64,000 nucleotides of DNA from Hypomesus transpacificus (lineage: Eukaryota > Chordata > Actinopteri > Osmeriformes > Osmeridae). Below the pieces are notes generated by a model. That model was given only the letters and a program-made list of their open reading frames with translations, was not told the DNA's origin and made no database searches. The stretch spans positions 13,952,908 to 14,016,907 of the forward strand of contig NC_061061.1 in the NCBI RefSeq assembly GCF_021917145.1, given 5' to 3'. The translations under genes were made by a program, and so were the position numbers. Shown one piece after another: positions 39,263-52,007 of this stretch; position 1 is the first letter of the stretch; every line of letters begins with the position of its first letter.

Positions 39263-41078
39263 ATTTTACATCTATCGAGTCTAATCCATTAAATTGGTGC
39301 AGATTTATATATTTTTTTAATTTTTTTTTTTTTTTTTTGATCAAATTACAACAATCTTGTGAGGTAATTGAGATTAGATTTTTGTAGTAGTCAGTACAAG
39401 TGTCCGATCTGAATGATCTGACCTTTACTTTGCAAGTGAAAGCAAAAAAAGCAAAAAAAAGGCTGTACAGTACAATGGAGACATTTGAAGGTGCTTGCTG
39501 TATGTGTGTGTGTAGGTATTTGTGTGTGTGTTTGCAAGCGATCTCCTGTGTCTCCACTTTACCTGTGTGGACGAGCACGCCTGTGAGTGATGGCTCTGTG
39601 TCTGAGACAGGGTTGTGTGTGTGCAGCGGTGCGTGTAATGAACGTTACCATCAGCCCTTACTCCCTTCACTTCTCCTCCATCCCTCACTCTGCCATGCTT
39701 GCATTCTGTACAGGGATACTCGCACCTCCCACCTCCCCACAGAGCCCCCTGCGAGTAGGACTGATCCTTTTTAAACACAGGAATTATGTACATGGAGCTA
39801 TAGGACCGTTTTGTTTTTAATCTTTAATTTCAGGTCATCTGTATAAAAGGTGTCTCTTTCTTTGGGCAGGTAGTGTTTGTGAGTGCATTTCTATCTCAAT
39901 ATGTGCTACAGTATGTATGTGAAAATGTGAAGTGTAATTTCATATATACTCTGCCATCTATTTGATAGAACATAAACCAAATTGAGGCAATGAGGCATGC
40001 ACATTAAATATTTTTTTTACCAGGAATTCTTTGAAAATTTGAGAACACATAAGTTCTTCAACTAGACTTCAAAGCTACGTTAACCAAATTCCTAAAATGT
40101 TCAACCATGACCCAGTACATCATACTGTAGCTCCAATGGCAGTGTTTTCTTGGCATTACAAGTCAACGGTAGCCAGTGTTAACCCATAAATGGGGAACCT
40201 CCTGCTGCAGTTGAGTTCCTAATGGCTCTCACACTGTATGTACATGAAGTCGTAGACATCCCTTCACAACTGATACAAGCAGGACCATACTTCTTCAATG
40301 CTTGTTTGAGGCCTATGAGCTGAACGTCTGAAATGTGTTCTGAGCTATTTTAGCTGGTATCTTTATCAAGTGATTAAGTGCTCATCAACTCTACTATACT
40401 GTTCAGCTAAAATGATTTAGATGTGTCAAATATTTATGATACATGAGTGGAAAATGGAACAACAGTGTTTTTGTAAAGGAGGTGAAAGGGATTTGAAATA
40501 AGTTATTAGATGGTTAAGGTAGCCTGCAGTATGTGTGGCTCTCTCTGTCCACCTTTTGTTTAAAATTCAGCCATCGGGGCAAAAGGTATTAGCCATTTAT
40601 CAGGCAACATCATGCCATCTAGCCCAAAGTGCTGAATATGGGGGAAAATGTGCAAGGGAGGCACATAGTGTGTTGAGAGTTAAGATGAGATGGGTTCACA
40701 TGTGTGAATGACAAGTAGTTCTGTCATGAACTTTAACGATCAAATCAGATAAGATGCTGACTGTTTTTCATCTCTGAAACATAAATAATATGCATGGGTT
40801 AAGGTGGTGTGTGTGTATGTGTTAGTGTACTATGTGAGTAGGTGGGATGAGGTGATGTTAAGGCTGTGTTGAGTAGGATTCATTCTCAAGTGTGCAAACT
40901 AAACCTCCCATAGTATTTTTACCTTAGAAATGGTTTCCATAATGCTTTCGCTCACACGCGCGCGTGCACACACACACATAGACTTGCAAGGACACACTCA
41001 CTCCTACACAACAGCTTGAATTCAAATCACTGGAAATGTTTGAGCTCTTTTCTGATTTCTGACTTTTAAGAGGATAAA

Positions 41079-41134
41079 TGTGTGGTGTGTGTGCGCATGT
41101 GTGTGTGTGTGTGTGTGTGTGGTGGTGGTGGTGT
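41079..41134. repeat. GT/GGT microsatellite
   Basis: TGTG repeats grading into GGTGGTGGTG. Confidence 0.9.
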
Positions 41135-41799
41135 GGGTACTACAAACACAGAAAAACACAAACATATGGAAAGCATGTTACTTTCCACCATTCTCCTTCT
41201 TTAGCCTTATTGTTGCCATTATTGTCAATTAGCTCAACACATGGTCCACGGAACATGACTAATGGTGAGGAGTTATGCAAGGCGTACATATACCAGAACA
41301 TTGGCAGCGATTACTGATGTGGTTGGAAAGGATATCTGTGGCTGACTGGCTGGGTACTGACATAATCAAAAAGAAGCCTTCTATAAGTTTCTAATAGATA
41401 CCAGTTCAAGCTTCTGGGAAATGTTAAGAGTGCTGCTTTTCATCCTTGTAAATGTCTTCTTAGAATCCATTATCACAGATCACATCATTTCAAGAAAGTC
41501 TGTGTCTTATTTGTAACTAATACTTCTGTAAGACTATGTAAATGATAGCTGGGAAACATCAGGTTTCCCAACGTCAGGTATGAGTTCAAACAAACATGCA
41601 GTGTATAAAATACTGTATCTAACAAACACACTTTTGATGCCTATACGTGATGGCCTTTCGTCAGGATCGTGGACACCTAAGTGTACGGTATACCATGAAT
41701 TCCAAATGTGGACATGTTTTGGTCAAATACATTTTATTATGGTTTTGACATATCATTTTCACAAGGTTGATGACTGAATATAGAAGTTTATAGTTTTAA

Positions 41800-41947
41800 T
41801 GGGGGTGTAGGAGTTATGGATTGGTAGAGCGTTAGGGAGTTAGGAGTTAGTCGTGAGTTAGAGTAACGGGGTTAGTAGAGGGTAAGGGGTAGTATAGGGT
41901 TAGGGGTTGCCCAAGAGTTAGGGGTTAATAGGAGGTTAAGGTTTGTA
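41800..41947. repeat. Degenerate telomere-like minisatellite
   Basis: About 150 bases built from variants of GTTAGG and GGGTTAG (GTTAGGGAGTTAGGAGTTAG, TAGGGTTAGGGG and similar) on the plus strand. Too irregular for a true telomere. Confidence 0.7.
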
Positions 41948-43273
41948 GAAGGAGAAGCAGAATTCATTGATGTTTAAAATGGTAGGATAACATAAAGGGC
42001 TGTACATAACTAGTTTTACCTCACCCTATCAGTTTGCACAGTGTGTTTGTGTGTGTGTGTTTGTGTGTGAGCATGTCTGACACACTGACAGCTCAGGAAT
42101 GTAAGTCTGTTATGAGACAAAGCATTGCTCTCTCTTGAGAATATTATTTCAGACGGGGGCAAACTGGAAACATGCACTTTGTTGTCTGTCATGCTGAAGA
42201 ATGGCTTTCATTTTTTATTTGATTATGTTCTCATACATTAATATGAATGACACTTTTCAATTCATCAGAACTAAATGCATTAAATGCATTTTTTTAAGTA
42301 CTTTACTTCTGTAAAGTAATATCTATAAATAAATCACTAGCAATGCATCCTTACATATGAAACCTCCCCATCTCACCTCAAATGCAGGGACCAAACATTC
42401 AAATAGCCCTATTATCAGATAAGCGGCAAGCCCTCATTTAAAAATATTTATATATTCTGGCAGGATAGCATGGCTTGAATGAAAAATCTATTAAATATGC
42501 TAAAGAAGAGAGCAAGTGAACTGTGTTTTACTGTGTTTGTCTTCCTGTAAATAGAAGCGGGAATGAAGGAGAGGTGCAAGAGCCATTTTGTAGACACCCT
42601 GTAGATATCTGTCTGAGTGCAGCACTCACACATGGCTGAAGAAGACAGGTAGATCAGTGGGGGGGTGTCCATCATCCATGGAGAAAGGACAAGGGAACCT
42701 TTAAGTCAGCAGGACCCATTGTTGAATGAAGGTCAGACACAACAGTGAAATGAAATAGGGTGGTACCAGAGGAAGGTAATGGAGGGAAATAAGTTTACCT
42801 CCCATGCACTTTATGTTATCTTCTCAAACACCACTGTACTCTAACTTTGTACAAAACTGTCAAAAACAAGTTGGTAATTGTTTCTTGTTTTGTCATTGTT
42901 TTTGAAAGAAGAAATTGGGTAGGTTAAAGCTGTTTGCTGTATCATTTAACCCAAGTGCCACCTGACTAGTACAAAGGAGCTGAGTTAAAAAATGTGTGCT
43001 CTTTATTATGAATTTTCGGTCTTTTCTGCATAACAGAGGAATTGTGCGGTTTTAATGCATGACGTTGATAACATCTTCCCCTTAACTATATTTACCTGGA
43101 ATTAATCATGTTACCCAGAGGGTAGAATTTACAATCCAACCCCTCTTATATTTTCATGTGTATTTACCAGGGTAATTTTGTCCCAAATAATTATGTTTTC
43201 ATGGTGCCTGATGAAGAGAATATTGAAAAGCACTGCTCTCGAACCACAGCTATTAATTTAATTTTACTGTGTG

Positions 43274-43311
43274 ATTACTGTCACAGTAACTTACGTTACT
43301 GTGACAGTAAT
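43274..43311. repeat. Perfect hairpin: 17-bp inverted arms, 4-base loop
   Basis: ATTACTGTCACAGTAAC (43274-43290), loop TTAC, then the exact reverse complement GTTACTGTGACAGTAAT (43295-43311). Could form a cruciform in DNA or a stem-loop in RNA. No surrounding mobile element or transcript is evident. Confidence 0.85.
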
Positions 43312-46300
43312 GTACAATCTGCTCATTGTCAAAAATGTTACAACTAATAATTTGTACATTTTGTTGTAGATACGGAAACCTAAAATGAAGGTTTTTTTCA
43401 TCATCACAAACAAGAGGATTATTCTGGGACATATATAGACAGCCGGATGGTGGTGAGAGAGAAAAAGATCCACGAATAAGCCTGTTTTTAATTACAAATG
43501 GGCAGTTGGAATGAGCTGAATATCCTCAGCTTTGGAAAGAAGAGATTTGCACTGGGATCAAAGGAGAAATGAGGGATGACAAATATCCTCAGGCAAAAGT
43601 CTGTTGGAATTTAACCGTCTGTCTAACCCCCAAGGATAGAAAGAGGGAGAAGGAGTAAGAAAAGAGAGGATATATAGTTAAATAGAAAGGTACAGAGGGA
43701 GAGAAAATAATAGATAGTGACAGAAGAAGTGGAGGAAGGTCATGGCAATCTACTTGAGTGTTTGCCTTCCTCTGACTTTTTTTTTTGCCACATCTTGGCA
43801 TCATTTTTACCCACAAATCACAAACAGGTGTGTGCAATGCTACACTAATACACCACTTTTTACTACAATTGTAACCTCCTCTAGCCGCATGGGCATATAC
43901 TGTTTCACAATATTTATTTTCCAGTCCTTGCAAATAGTAAAATCATTGCTCATAAAACTCCACCCAATTCCGCTGTCCCATTTCAGTGATCAACAAAGGA
44001 CGGCTGAACATTTTTTGTGTGTCCAGCTTAATATGTCACCAGACCCTGTCAGTGAAATTGTCAACTATGATGTTTAAGGCTTTGATGAATGAAGTGCAGG
44101 TTACCAAAACAGGAAATAAAGTCAGCTGTCTTTCCTCTCATTACAAACACACAATAACCCCAAGCTTTGGGAGGTTTCCCAGCTTGGGCACAGCATGAGT
44201 CCCCATCCTCTAAAGGCTTTGCCCAGTCAACCCCAGGCCCACTTTATGAGAACCTTTATTGTGTGCATTTGTAGACTGTTGTAAGGCCACAAAAGAGGAT
44301 CAAACTCAATTAAAGAGGACTGCCAACTATTTTAACAAGCTATGGAAATTCTTTGTTTAGTTTTTGTCATATCTATGAAATACAATTTGGGATAGTGGAT
44401 TTTATAAATACAAACAAACAAAAAACAAAAACATTATATTTAGGTGTGCTTGCATCCTATTGTTATCTTACATAATAATTATTATTATTATTTTCCACTC
44501 TGAACTAGTCCCTCAATTTTTGCATTACATGGACATGATGAACAGTGTCAAAATGTATGTCTCCATCCTGAATGCGTTGCTTGTACTTCCATGAGGGTTC
44601 CGTTGCACGGTTTAGGAGATACTTAAGAAAAAAAGTGCTGCTAACGGTCGCTAACTAGCTAACCACAGTCAGAAAAGTCACAACATCACACAACGTGTGC
44701 TTTTCTAAGAAGGCCTGTATAACAAGTCTGGTTTAATGGAGACCAATGCAGTGGATGAGTCATGATGATGGATAAGTCTTAAGTCATTTTGCTACTTGCA
44801 TAGCTAGCTACTACTGACAAAAAATACAGACCAGGGGTGGTGTTATTGCAGGAAACATAGCTACTTACATCCTCAATGTCACCCTGTTTGTTTTTGTAAC
44901 TGTTTGTCGGACATCTGAGGTAAAGTTTATTTTTTTATTTTAGTACCCAAATATTGATAGGTATGGTAATCTCACACAAAATACATGTATAAAGCTTGAA
45001 AGCCCTGAAGAAGATTCTACTTGGTTTAACTTGGCTGGCAAGTAGAGATGTGGTTGTTAAAAGTGCTATTCAATTTAGCTAATAGATCAACATAACATAA
45101 GGGGTTAGTACCCATGAGAAAGCAAGATCAAGAATGAATTTACTTTTGATGATGTCATGTATCTGTTAGCCTTTAAGGTGTTTTTATTAGCTTATTGAGT
45201 TAAGGATAAACAAGTGAACATACGCTTTTAAAATGGTGCACCATCATTTCAGCAGTCAGGGAGTTGGCTACACAAGTTTTGGAGAATTGCCAAAATGTTT
45301 CAATTGCCAAGAACACGGTATATTGAGTCTCTGTATGGTGCACTGTATCTGAGGGAAATTTAATTCTAGAAGCCCTGTAATAGATTGTGCTGTCTGGTTT
45401 TGGAATTGTGTTTTCAATATCCGCTTCAATGGGCAAAACAACTTCTAGCCTGTGCCAGTGTTGCAGCTATCCAGAGAAACTAGTCTTATTTTATTCCCTA
45501 AGGTTTTTTCCTACGACTGATCATAATCAGAATGTGCAACTTGCTTCAATTTGCAAAAGCTAAAGCAAAGAGAACATGCACACACATAGGATAAAACACA
45601 TAGGATTAGAAATATATGTTTGGAATCAGTTGTATATTTTTTCTCAAAGGAACATTCTAGTCAAATGGTCATGAATTAAATATTCCACCTCTGATCTTTG
45701 ATTCAAAACGGCACAATAAAAAATAGGAATCCTCATGCATATTTAAATCATCATAATTGTAAAATTGATTGATTCAAATCTCCTCAATGTTTTAGCAACC
45801 CATACTGGAAAAATATGTTCACATTAAACATCCTTCTACTGTGCAAGAGATGTTCTCTCACATGATTTTCATTGGGTGAACAAGTTAATGCTGAGTTAAT
45901 GGAATGAGGAATAAAGCAATACGACAATGCCAGAAAGGTGTGTTAGATAATATAATATGCACGGTGTCAGAAAGTAATGTACAATACTTGGATTTCTAAC
46001 CTATGATGTCTAGACAGTGGGCCTCAACAAACTTACGCCAAAAGCCTAAACAGATAAAATCAACTGTTCCAGAGCTTGATCGAGATCAACCTTTAAGACA
46101 TTTAAGATATTACAATTATTTAATAAGGGTTTCAAAAATGTGTTAGATAAGATAATGTGTTTATTCCTGCTTACTGTTGTCACTTTGGTCTAAAACCATT
46201 CTCAGGGCTCTGCAAGGGCCATCATGCGGAGACCTCTAGTCTCTGTACCTCAGAAGATATTGAATTTGAGCTGCACACTATATGTCACTGTGTTCCTGTA

Positions 46301-49152
46301 GATAGGTGTTCAAGGAAAAGCTTAAATCATCGCTTTGAAGGAGGATGAAAGAAGATGGTGTCTTGCTATAGCCCTGCTGGTTAAGGAAGCTGAGCTCATC
46401 AAAGCTGAGTGGACAAAGTTGAACTCTTTAAATAATGCATGCTGTAGCCTCTTGCCTCTGTTAGCCTTGCAAGATATGGGTGTATGGAAAACCATGTGTA
46501 CCAAAACGGGAAATTTTACGTTGGCATTAAGACGACACATTTGGCCGTCTTCAGATGAAGGGATTTGCCGTCTTAACATGGCCATTTTTAAAAGTCAAAA
46601 AGACCCCCCCTGGTCTCTCACATTGTTTGAACCCAAACGTTGACATGTATGGTAATATCACACCAAACTTTTGATAAAACTTGCCAGCATGCATTTAGTA
46701 GGCACTATTGAGTGGGTACATCAACATGTTCTGAGTCTTCCTAACAAACATCACTCTACTCAACTCAACACTAAGGAAGGCCCAGTTGGTTGACCCGTCC
46801 TCATCTGTTACCCAGTTAGTGTCTTCCAAGTTTCCATGAATCCCCTGTCATTCCTCACCTTTGTCAACCCAGATGCAAGATATTTCCACTCATATACCCA
46901 CTGCCCAGGACCAGGGAATCGAGTCAAGAAAAGGCTGAATCTCCACAAAGCTCGTTTATTTCTTTAACCTTGATAGTGGCTTAGGGAGGACGGAGGAGGT
47001 GTCCATTTATCTTGTGCCTCAGTGGCGGCGGCTGAATTTATTGGACTTCAGGTGTCATCTATGACAAGGCGCACATTCTTTCTGTGCATTATGGGCTACA
47101 TGATTGCGGTAGGGAAACTGTAAATTATTTTGAGATTATGTACTTCTTGGAGTTATACATTGTGTTGAATTTATTGTTGGGAGCAGCTGTATGAAAAAAT
47201 GCGAAAAATACAAAATATACAATAATGCTCAATGCCGACCAATGATAAATGCTTTGTGGAAGAGTATAGGCTACATCCATACCATTTTACCAGAAAGATT
47301 GGATCTAATAGCATTGGAACTCTTGGATTTGGACTTATGCTTCCACTCATCATCAAACCATCTTATGAAAATGTAATCAGAAAGATATAGTCTATGTGTG
47401 ACAAATTAAATACTGCTGTTTACTATCTCTGCTGTCTGCAAGAAATGATCTTGTGACTAGCTACATAATAAGGCAATTACAATACATTTGAATATATTAA
47501 AATGGCTGCCGCACACAATATTATCCAATCACACTAATTAGGATCTTCATTTTTCTTTATCTTTCTAGTGACGTAAAGATATGGCAATGATATCAAAAAA
47601 TGGGTGCGTCTTTGTTTTTTATTAAACTTATATGCCGACATGGAATTGTTTACTCTCATTGTTCAACATAAAAGTGGATATTCGGATAATTGAACATCTC
47701 ATCTACTTGCAAATTGGTAACTGCTTTCCTGCTTCTGATTTACAATAGCTTCTCAAAACGTTCATGACTGGCTGGACAAAAGGGATGTTAAGTCCACATC
47801 AGTATCCAATTAGCAGTTTTTAAGCTGAAAACATCTTGTGTGGAGTTTGGCAATGGTAAACGGGCCAAACCCTTGCTCTTTCTTGTTCCATGTCAGAGCA
47901 GAGAGAGTGGTCCCTTGATAGTTCTGGCACAATAGCTTTGGCCAAGACAAAACAATTAGTTTTTGAAAAGCCTGTTTTCTGAGATCACATTATCTCAAAA
48001 GACACAGGTGTTCTGTTCCTTTGCTAATAACAATCAACGTAAGATGGTTTCTTTAAGGTCTATCTCACTTTTTGCAAAAAAACATGTTTTGGTGTTGCAC
48101 TGTTGGTTCTTGTTTCATATATAAATAAATAAAAGCAAGGCACAAAATGGTCAAGGTTAAAAAGAACTGTGTATTTTCCTTACAAGCGCTATTTGTATGT
48201 TGCGTGTCAAAAGCTACCACAGATCAATTGTCATTAGATCACTGTGAAAAGAGCGGAACATATACAATATTCACACATAAAAATACATGAAAAAAATTCA
48301 GACAATGATTGACTTGTTGTTTGAGCCCAGTAAACATTTGTCCATTCAAGGAATCTTGTTTTTGTCCAGTGATGAGCTTGACTTGAAACCAGTTTGTTTG
48401 TCTGAGTACAAAGAGTTCTTTGTTCTCCCGAGATCAATACTCTCCAATCCAGCTCTTCCTTTTACAAGCTGTAAATGTAGATACCAAAGAAAGAGAGAGA
48501 GAAAGAGAAATAGGGGGTGATTACCTAATAGTGATTCCTGTTCTGTTGTCTCTGTGATGTTTCAGAGTCTGACGTGGCTGAGGTTACTAGCTGGAACCTC
48601 TCAAGTAGTTCTGTGACATAAACTAAGTATCTGCTTCCAATTACTGTACTCCCTCCAGGACTGGTAGTAGACAGACACTGCAGAGAACAACTATTTGGAA
48701 GTTTTGATCATTGTTGCTTTGAAACTATTCTAGCAAAAAATAAATTGCAATTGTTATGCAAGCAGATTCCCATCATAAAGGTTTGTTTATTGGTTATGAT
48801 TTCGAGTAAAGTTCCTTTTCAGTTATACACAAAATTGTGTGTAACTTCTGTTATCTTTTTTTCTTCTTCGTGGTTTTAGATTCTGTCAGGCTTGAAAATC
48901 AATGAATTATTATGTATCCAAAGCACAAACCATGCCCACAATTAAAATGCTTCTTCACACACTTAAATACTTAAATAGTGGGAAAAAGTTTTCTTAGAGC
49001 CTACTACCCTGCAGGTATAAATGGTATATCCCTCCTGTACGCCATTGACCAAGATGATGTACAACACATGCTGAGGAAATGGTGGGGAACCGAGCTTTAG
49101 TCCCAGAAGACCCTGCGGGAGGGATTCAGACCAAACCGCTGTCTTAGCACAT
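43312..49152. other. Gene-poor intergenic stretch
   Basis: No gene supported. A short low-repeat patch at about 46975-47100 (with GTGGCGGCGGCTGAATTTAT) may be conserved noncoding DNA. Open frames near 46335-46643 on both strands have no domain or splice context. Confidence 0.45.
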
Positions 49153-49190
49153 GTAGCTCTGGATAAGAGCGTCTGCTAAATGACTAAATG
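49153..49190 (+). repeat. SINE 3' tail fragment
   Basis: AGCTCTGGATAAGAGCGTCT followed by GCTAAATGACTAAATG matches the tail of the full SINEs in this window. The body upstream is too diverged to assign. Confidence 0.75.
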
Positions 49191-51109
49191 GAGCTGGGCT
49201 ACATTCAAATTGCTATTGACTCGACATTGTGCCACTTCCTTGTTAGGCTGCCTTTCTAACTGTTTCATAACAGTCATCTGTCATCGGGATTTTACTTTAC
49301 CATAATGTGCAGTTGAATCTACACTCATTTTGGTATTGTCCTCCCTCAATTGAGTCATGATCTTTTCAGATTCCTCAACAAAGAAAGGGGAAACAGTTTT
49401 ACCTAGAACTTTGTTTTCATTTCAGTTTTTTTTGTCTCAGCTACCATGTTTCTGTAATAGTTACTGTGTATTACAACATCTTGCATTACATGTGGATGTC
49501 AGTACGGACAACTTCCATAAATATTTATAACCTACTCTGCCTTGCATCTTTCTCCTGAGAACATTTGATTCAACATGAAAAGATGACACGTTCAGAATAC
49601 TAACAAAACAAAATAAAATACACAAACTGAATTACATGCCTGAATTCTGCTCTTCTCAATTTGTATTCTCTTGTACAATTTGTTTATCTAAATATTGTCA
49701 CCTTTAACCCAATGTTTGACTTTACAGTGAAACGTACGGGTTGTGGTGTAACTGTAGATGACACTGGCCACTGTTGCACGTCAACACACACTCACCCACA
49801 AGCACTCGTGCGGGCACAAACACACTCACGCATTACTTATTCATTGCTGTCACACACTGATCTATAGGTTCGTTTGTTTAAGGTCAAGACACCTGAATTG
49901 AAACTCAACACCTCTTTTGTACCATCCCCGCTCTCTCACAATTCTCTCACTCTCACTGTCTCCCAGCCAACATTAAACTTCTTTCTTCATCTTCTCTGTC
50001 TCTTCTTCCCTTTACTAGCTTGTTCTCATCCCTCTCTCCTCTTTCAGGTTCTACTTTGCTCCCATGATAGCTGTTTGAAAAAGATTTGAAAAGCTATAGA
50101 GTTGGCCTGTTGATCAGATATCCCAATAACTAATGAAAAGCGTCGTGGAAGTGACAGGGAGATTAATGAAGTGTCCCGGGCGGCAGTCTCGTGTAGCGCA
50201 GCGGGACTTCTCCCTTTCAGTTTGCAAGCGCCACTTAACCGGTATTCACGGTGACAAATATCAGCCTGTCCTTCAACTGACACCTGCAAGCCAAGGTTAC
50301 ATTTACACTTTTGCGACTGGCCCAAGCCACTGCACAGGAAGAGGACACTGAGAGAGTGAAGGAGAGAAATAAAGACATTTGAAAGTGAGAAGGGAGAGAA
50401 TGATTGAGATAAAGGAGAGAGAAATAGAGAGAGCTGCCGTCTCCGATATGGAATAAACGTATTTACTGGAAATAGGCTCAAAGGGGAGGAGGCAGGAGTG
50501 GGGGAAGGGGGGGGGGGGTGCTCGGGAATTAATTGAAGACATGTGTGCGGTGCGAAATGGCCGCCACCAAGGAGCCTAGGGGAGGAATAGAAGAGAAATT
50601 GCAACACTTGAGAACATTGATTTTTTTCAGTCTTGAGGAGACAGCTATGATGTCACCAACTGGCAGGCTATTTTGTGTGTGTGTGACTGTGTGTCTGAGT
50701 GCGTGGACAGACATTGCTCTGATCAGCACAGACTCATTTGTAGTCAATAGGGATGGTCAGGCTTCAGAGTGGTCAATGCTGTCTGACCTTCAGAAGCATT
50801 ACAGTGAACCGATCAAAGAGAAAGTGTGAAAACAATGATGAGAGGTGGAGGTTAAGTAGATGTGAAGATGCCAGTACAGACATATTCATGCACACAGAAA
50901 CATGCATTCCTGTACAAGCCCAGTCAATAAGTGTACATTGACAACCTTACCAACTACACAAACAAACATGTAATGTGCAAACATAATTGGCTGAGACACA
51001 CATACAGACACTGACACACATACATATGCATTGACTGAGGTGTGATCATATTGCATTCTGTGTGGCTGGTGGCGGTGCCTGGCACTGTACCTGAGGAGAA
51101 GAACAAGAG
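49191..51109. other. Upstream flank of znf385d
   Basis: No coding exon supported. A low-repeat patch at about 50130-50345 (containing GTCCCGGGCGGCAGTCTCGT and ACAAATATCAGCCTGTCCTT) is a candidate conserved noncoding element. A poly-G run lies at 50507-50518. Confidence 0.4.
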
Positions 51110-51115
51110 GACAGA

Positions 51116-51209
51116 AGGGAGAGAGAGAGAGCAAGAGAGAGAAAGAGAGAGAGAGAAAGAGAGAGAGAGACTGAAAGAAAGAGAGAGAGACTGAAAGAGA
51201 GAGAGAGAG

Positions 51210-51247
<38 letters not shown>

Positions 51248-51268
51248 GGGGAGGGAGGGGGAGGGGAG
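51116..51268. repeat. Long polypurine GA tract
   Basis: About 150 bases almost wholly A and G on the plus strand, mainly GAGA repeats grading into GGGAGG. Located about 0.75 kb upstream of the znf385d start codon. Purine-rich sequence continues less strictly to about 51800. Confidence 0.95.
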
Positions 51269-52007
51269 AAAAAAAATATAGAAAATGGAGCAGATATCTC
51301 AGAGGCAGCAGCACCCAGAGCTGCATCGGAGCTCCCAGAGTCAGATTACAACGAGCCTGAGAGAAAAAAAACTGAGAACAAGAGAGAGACAGATGGACAG
51401 GTGGACGGAGAATGAATAGAGACAGGCGGAAAGTTAGTGAGAGGCTATGTCTGGAGAAACCTAAACAGAGAAAGGCAGAGAGAGATTCAACATCAAATGG
51501 ACACAGATTGTGCAGCAGAGTGAGTCAAGAGAAAGAGATGTATGCATCCGAAGAGAAACTATTGCCGGAGAATAGAGAAAGACAACTTGGAGAAAGAGGG
51601 AGGAGAATGGAGGGAGAGAGGACCTCATGAAGAGTCACTGGACCCGCAGCACTCAAGAAGAGTAAAAGAGAGGAGGAGAAAGCGGGAGGGGAAACGAGCA
51701 GGCAGAGGACAGCGAATGAGAAAGAGAGCAGAAAGAGAGAGCGCGGCAGAGAGTGAAATTGAGGGAGAGAGAGAGAAGAAGGGAGGGAGGGGGAGGGTGA
51801 CGAAGGGTACACACACCACAGTGTGAAAAGAGTGCAGCATGTAGACTGGCTGCACACTCCACTTGCCGATAGAGAGACAAACTCTTGCTCAGCACACATG
51901 CACATGAAGAGTGTGTGAGAAATGCCCAGGCTACTGCCCATGGACACATGCACACATACTCTGGCAGGGCATCAGAGAGGACATACAGACACCCATGCCT
52001 AGAAGCC

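Larger units (their letters stand above)
39263..43155. other. Gene-poor intergenic stretch with simple repeats
   Basis: No gene supported. It holds GT-rich microsatellites (41079-41134 and about 42038-42070), a short CA run near 40963-40979, and a degenerate GGGTTA-like minisatellite (41800-41947). Confidence 0.5.

Noticed and set aside
46322..46643. Overlapping open frames on both strands (102 and 87 codons)
   Set aside because: No domain, no splice sites, no neighbouring exons; both strands are open by chance.
50886..51953. Long open frames rich in Ser/Leu and Glu/Arg
   Set aside because: They are translations of the GA/CT polypurine tract and its surroundings, not genes.
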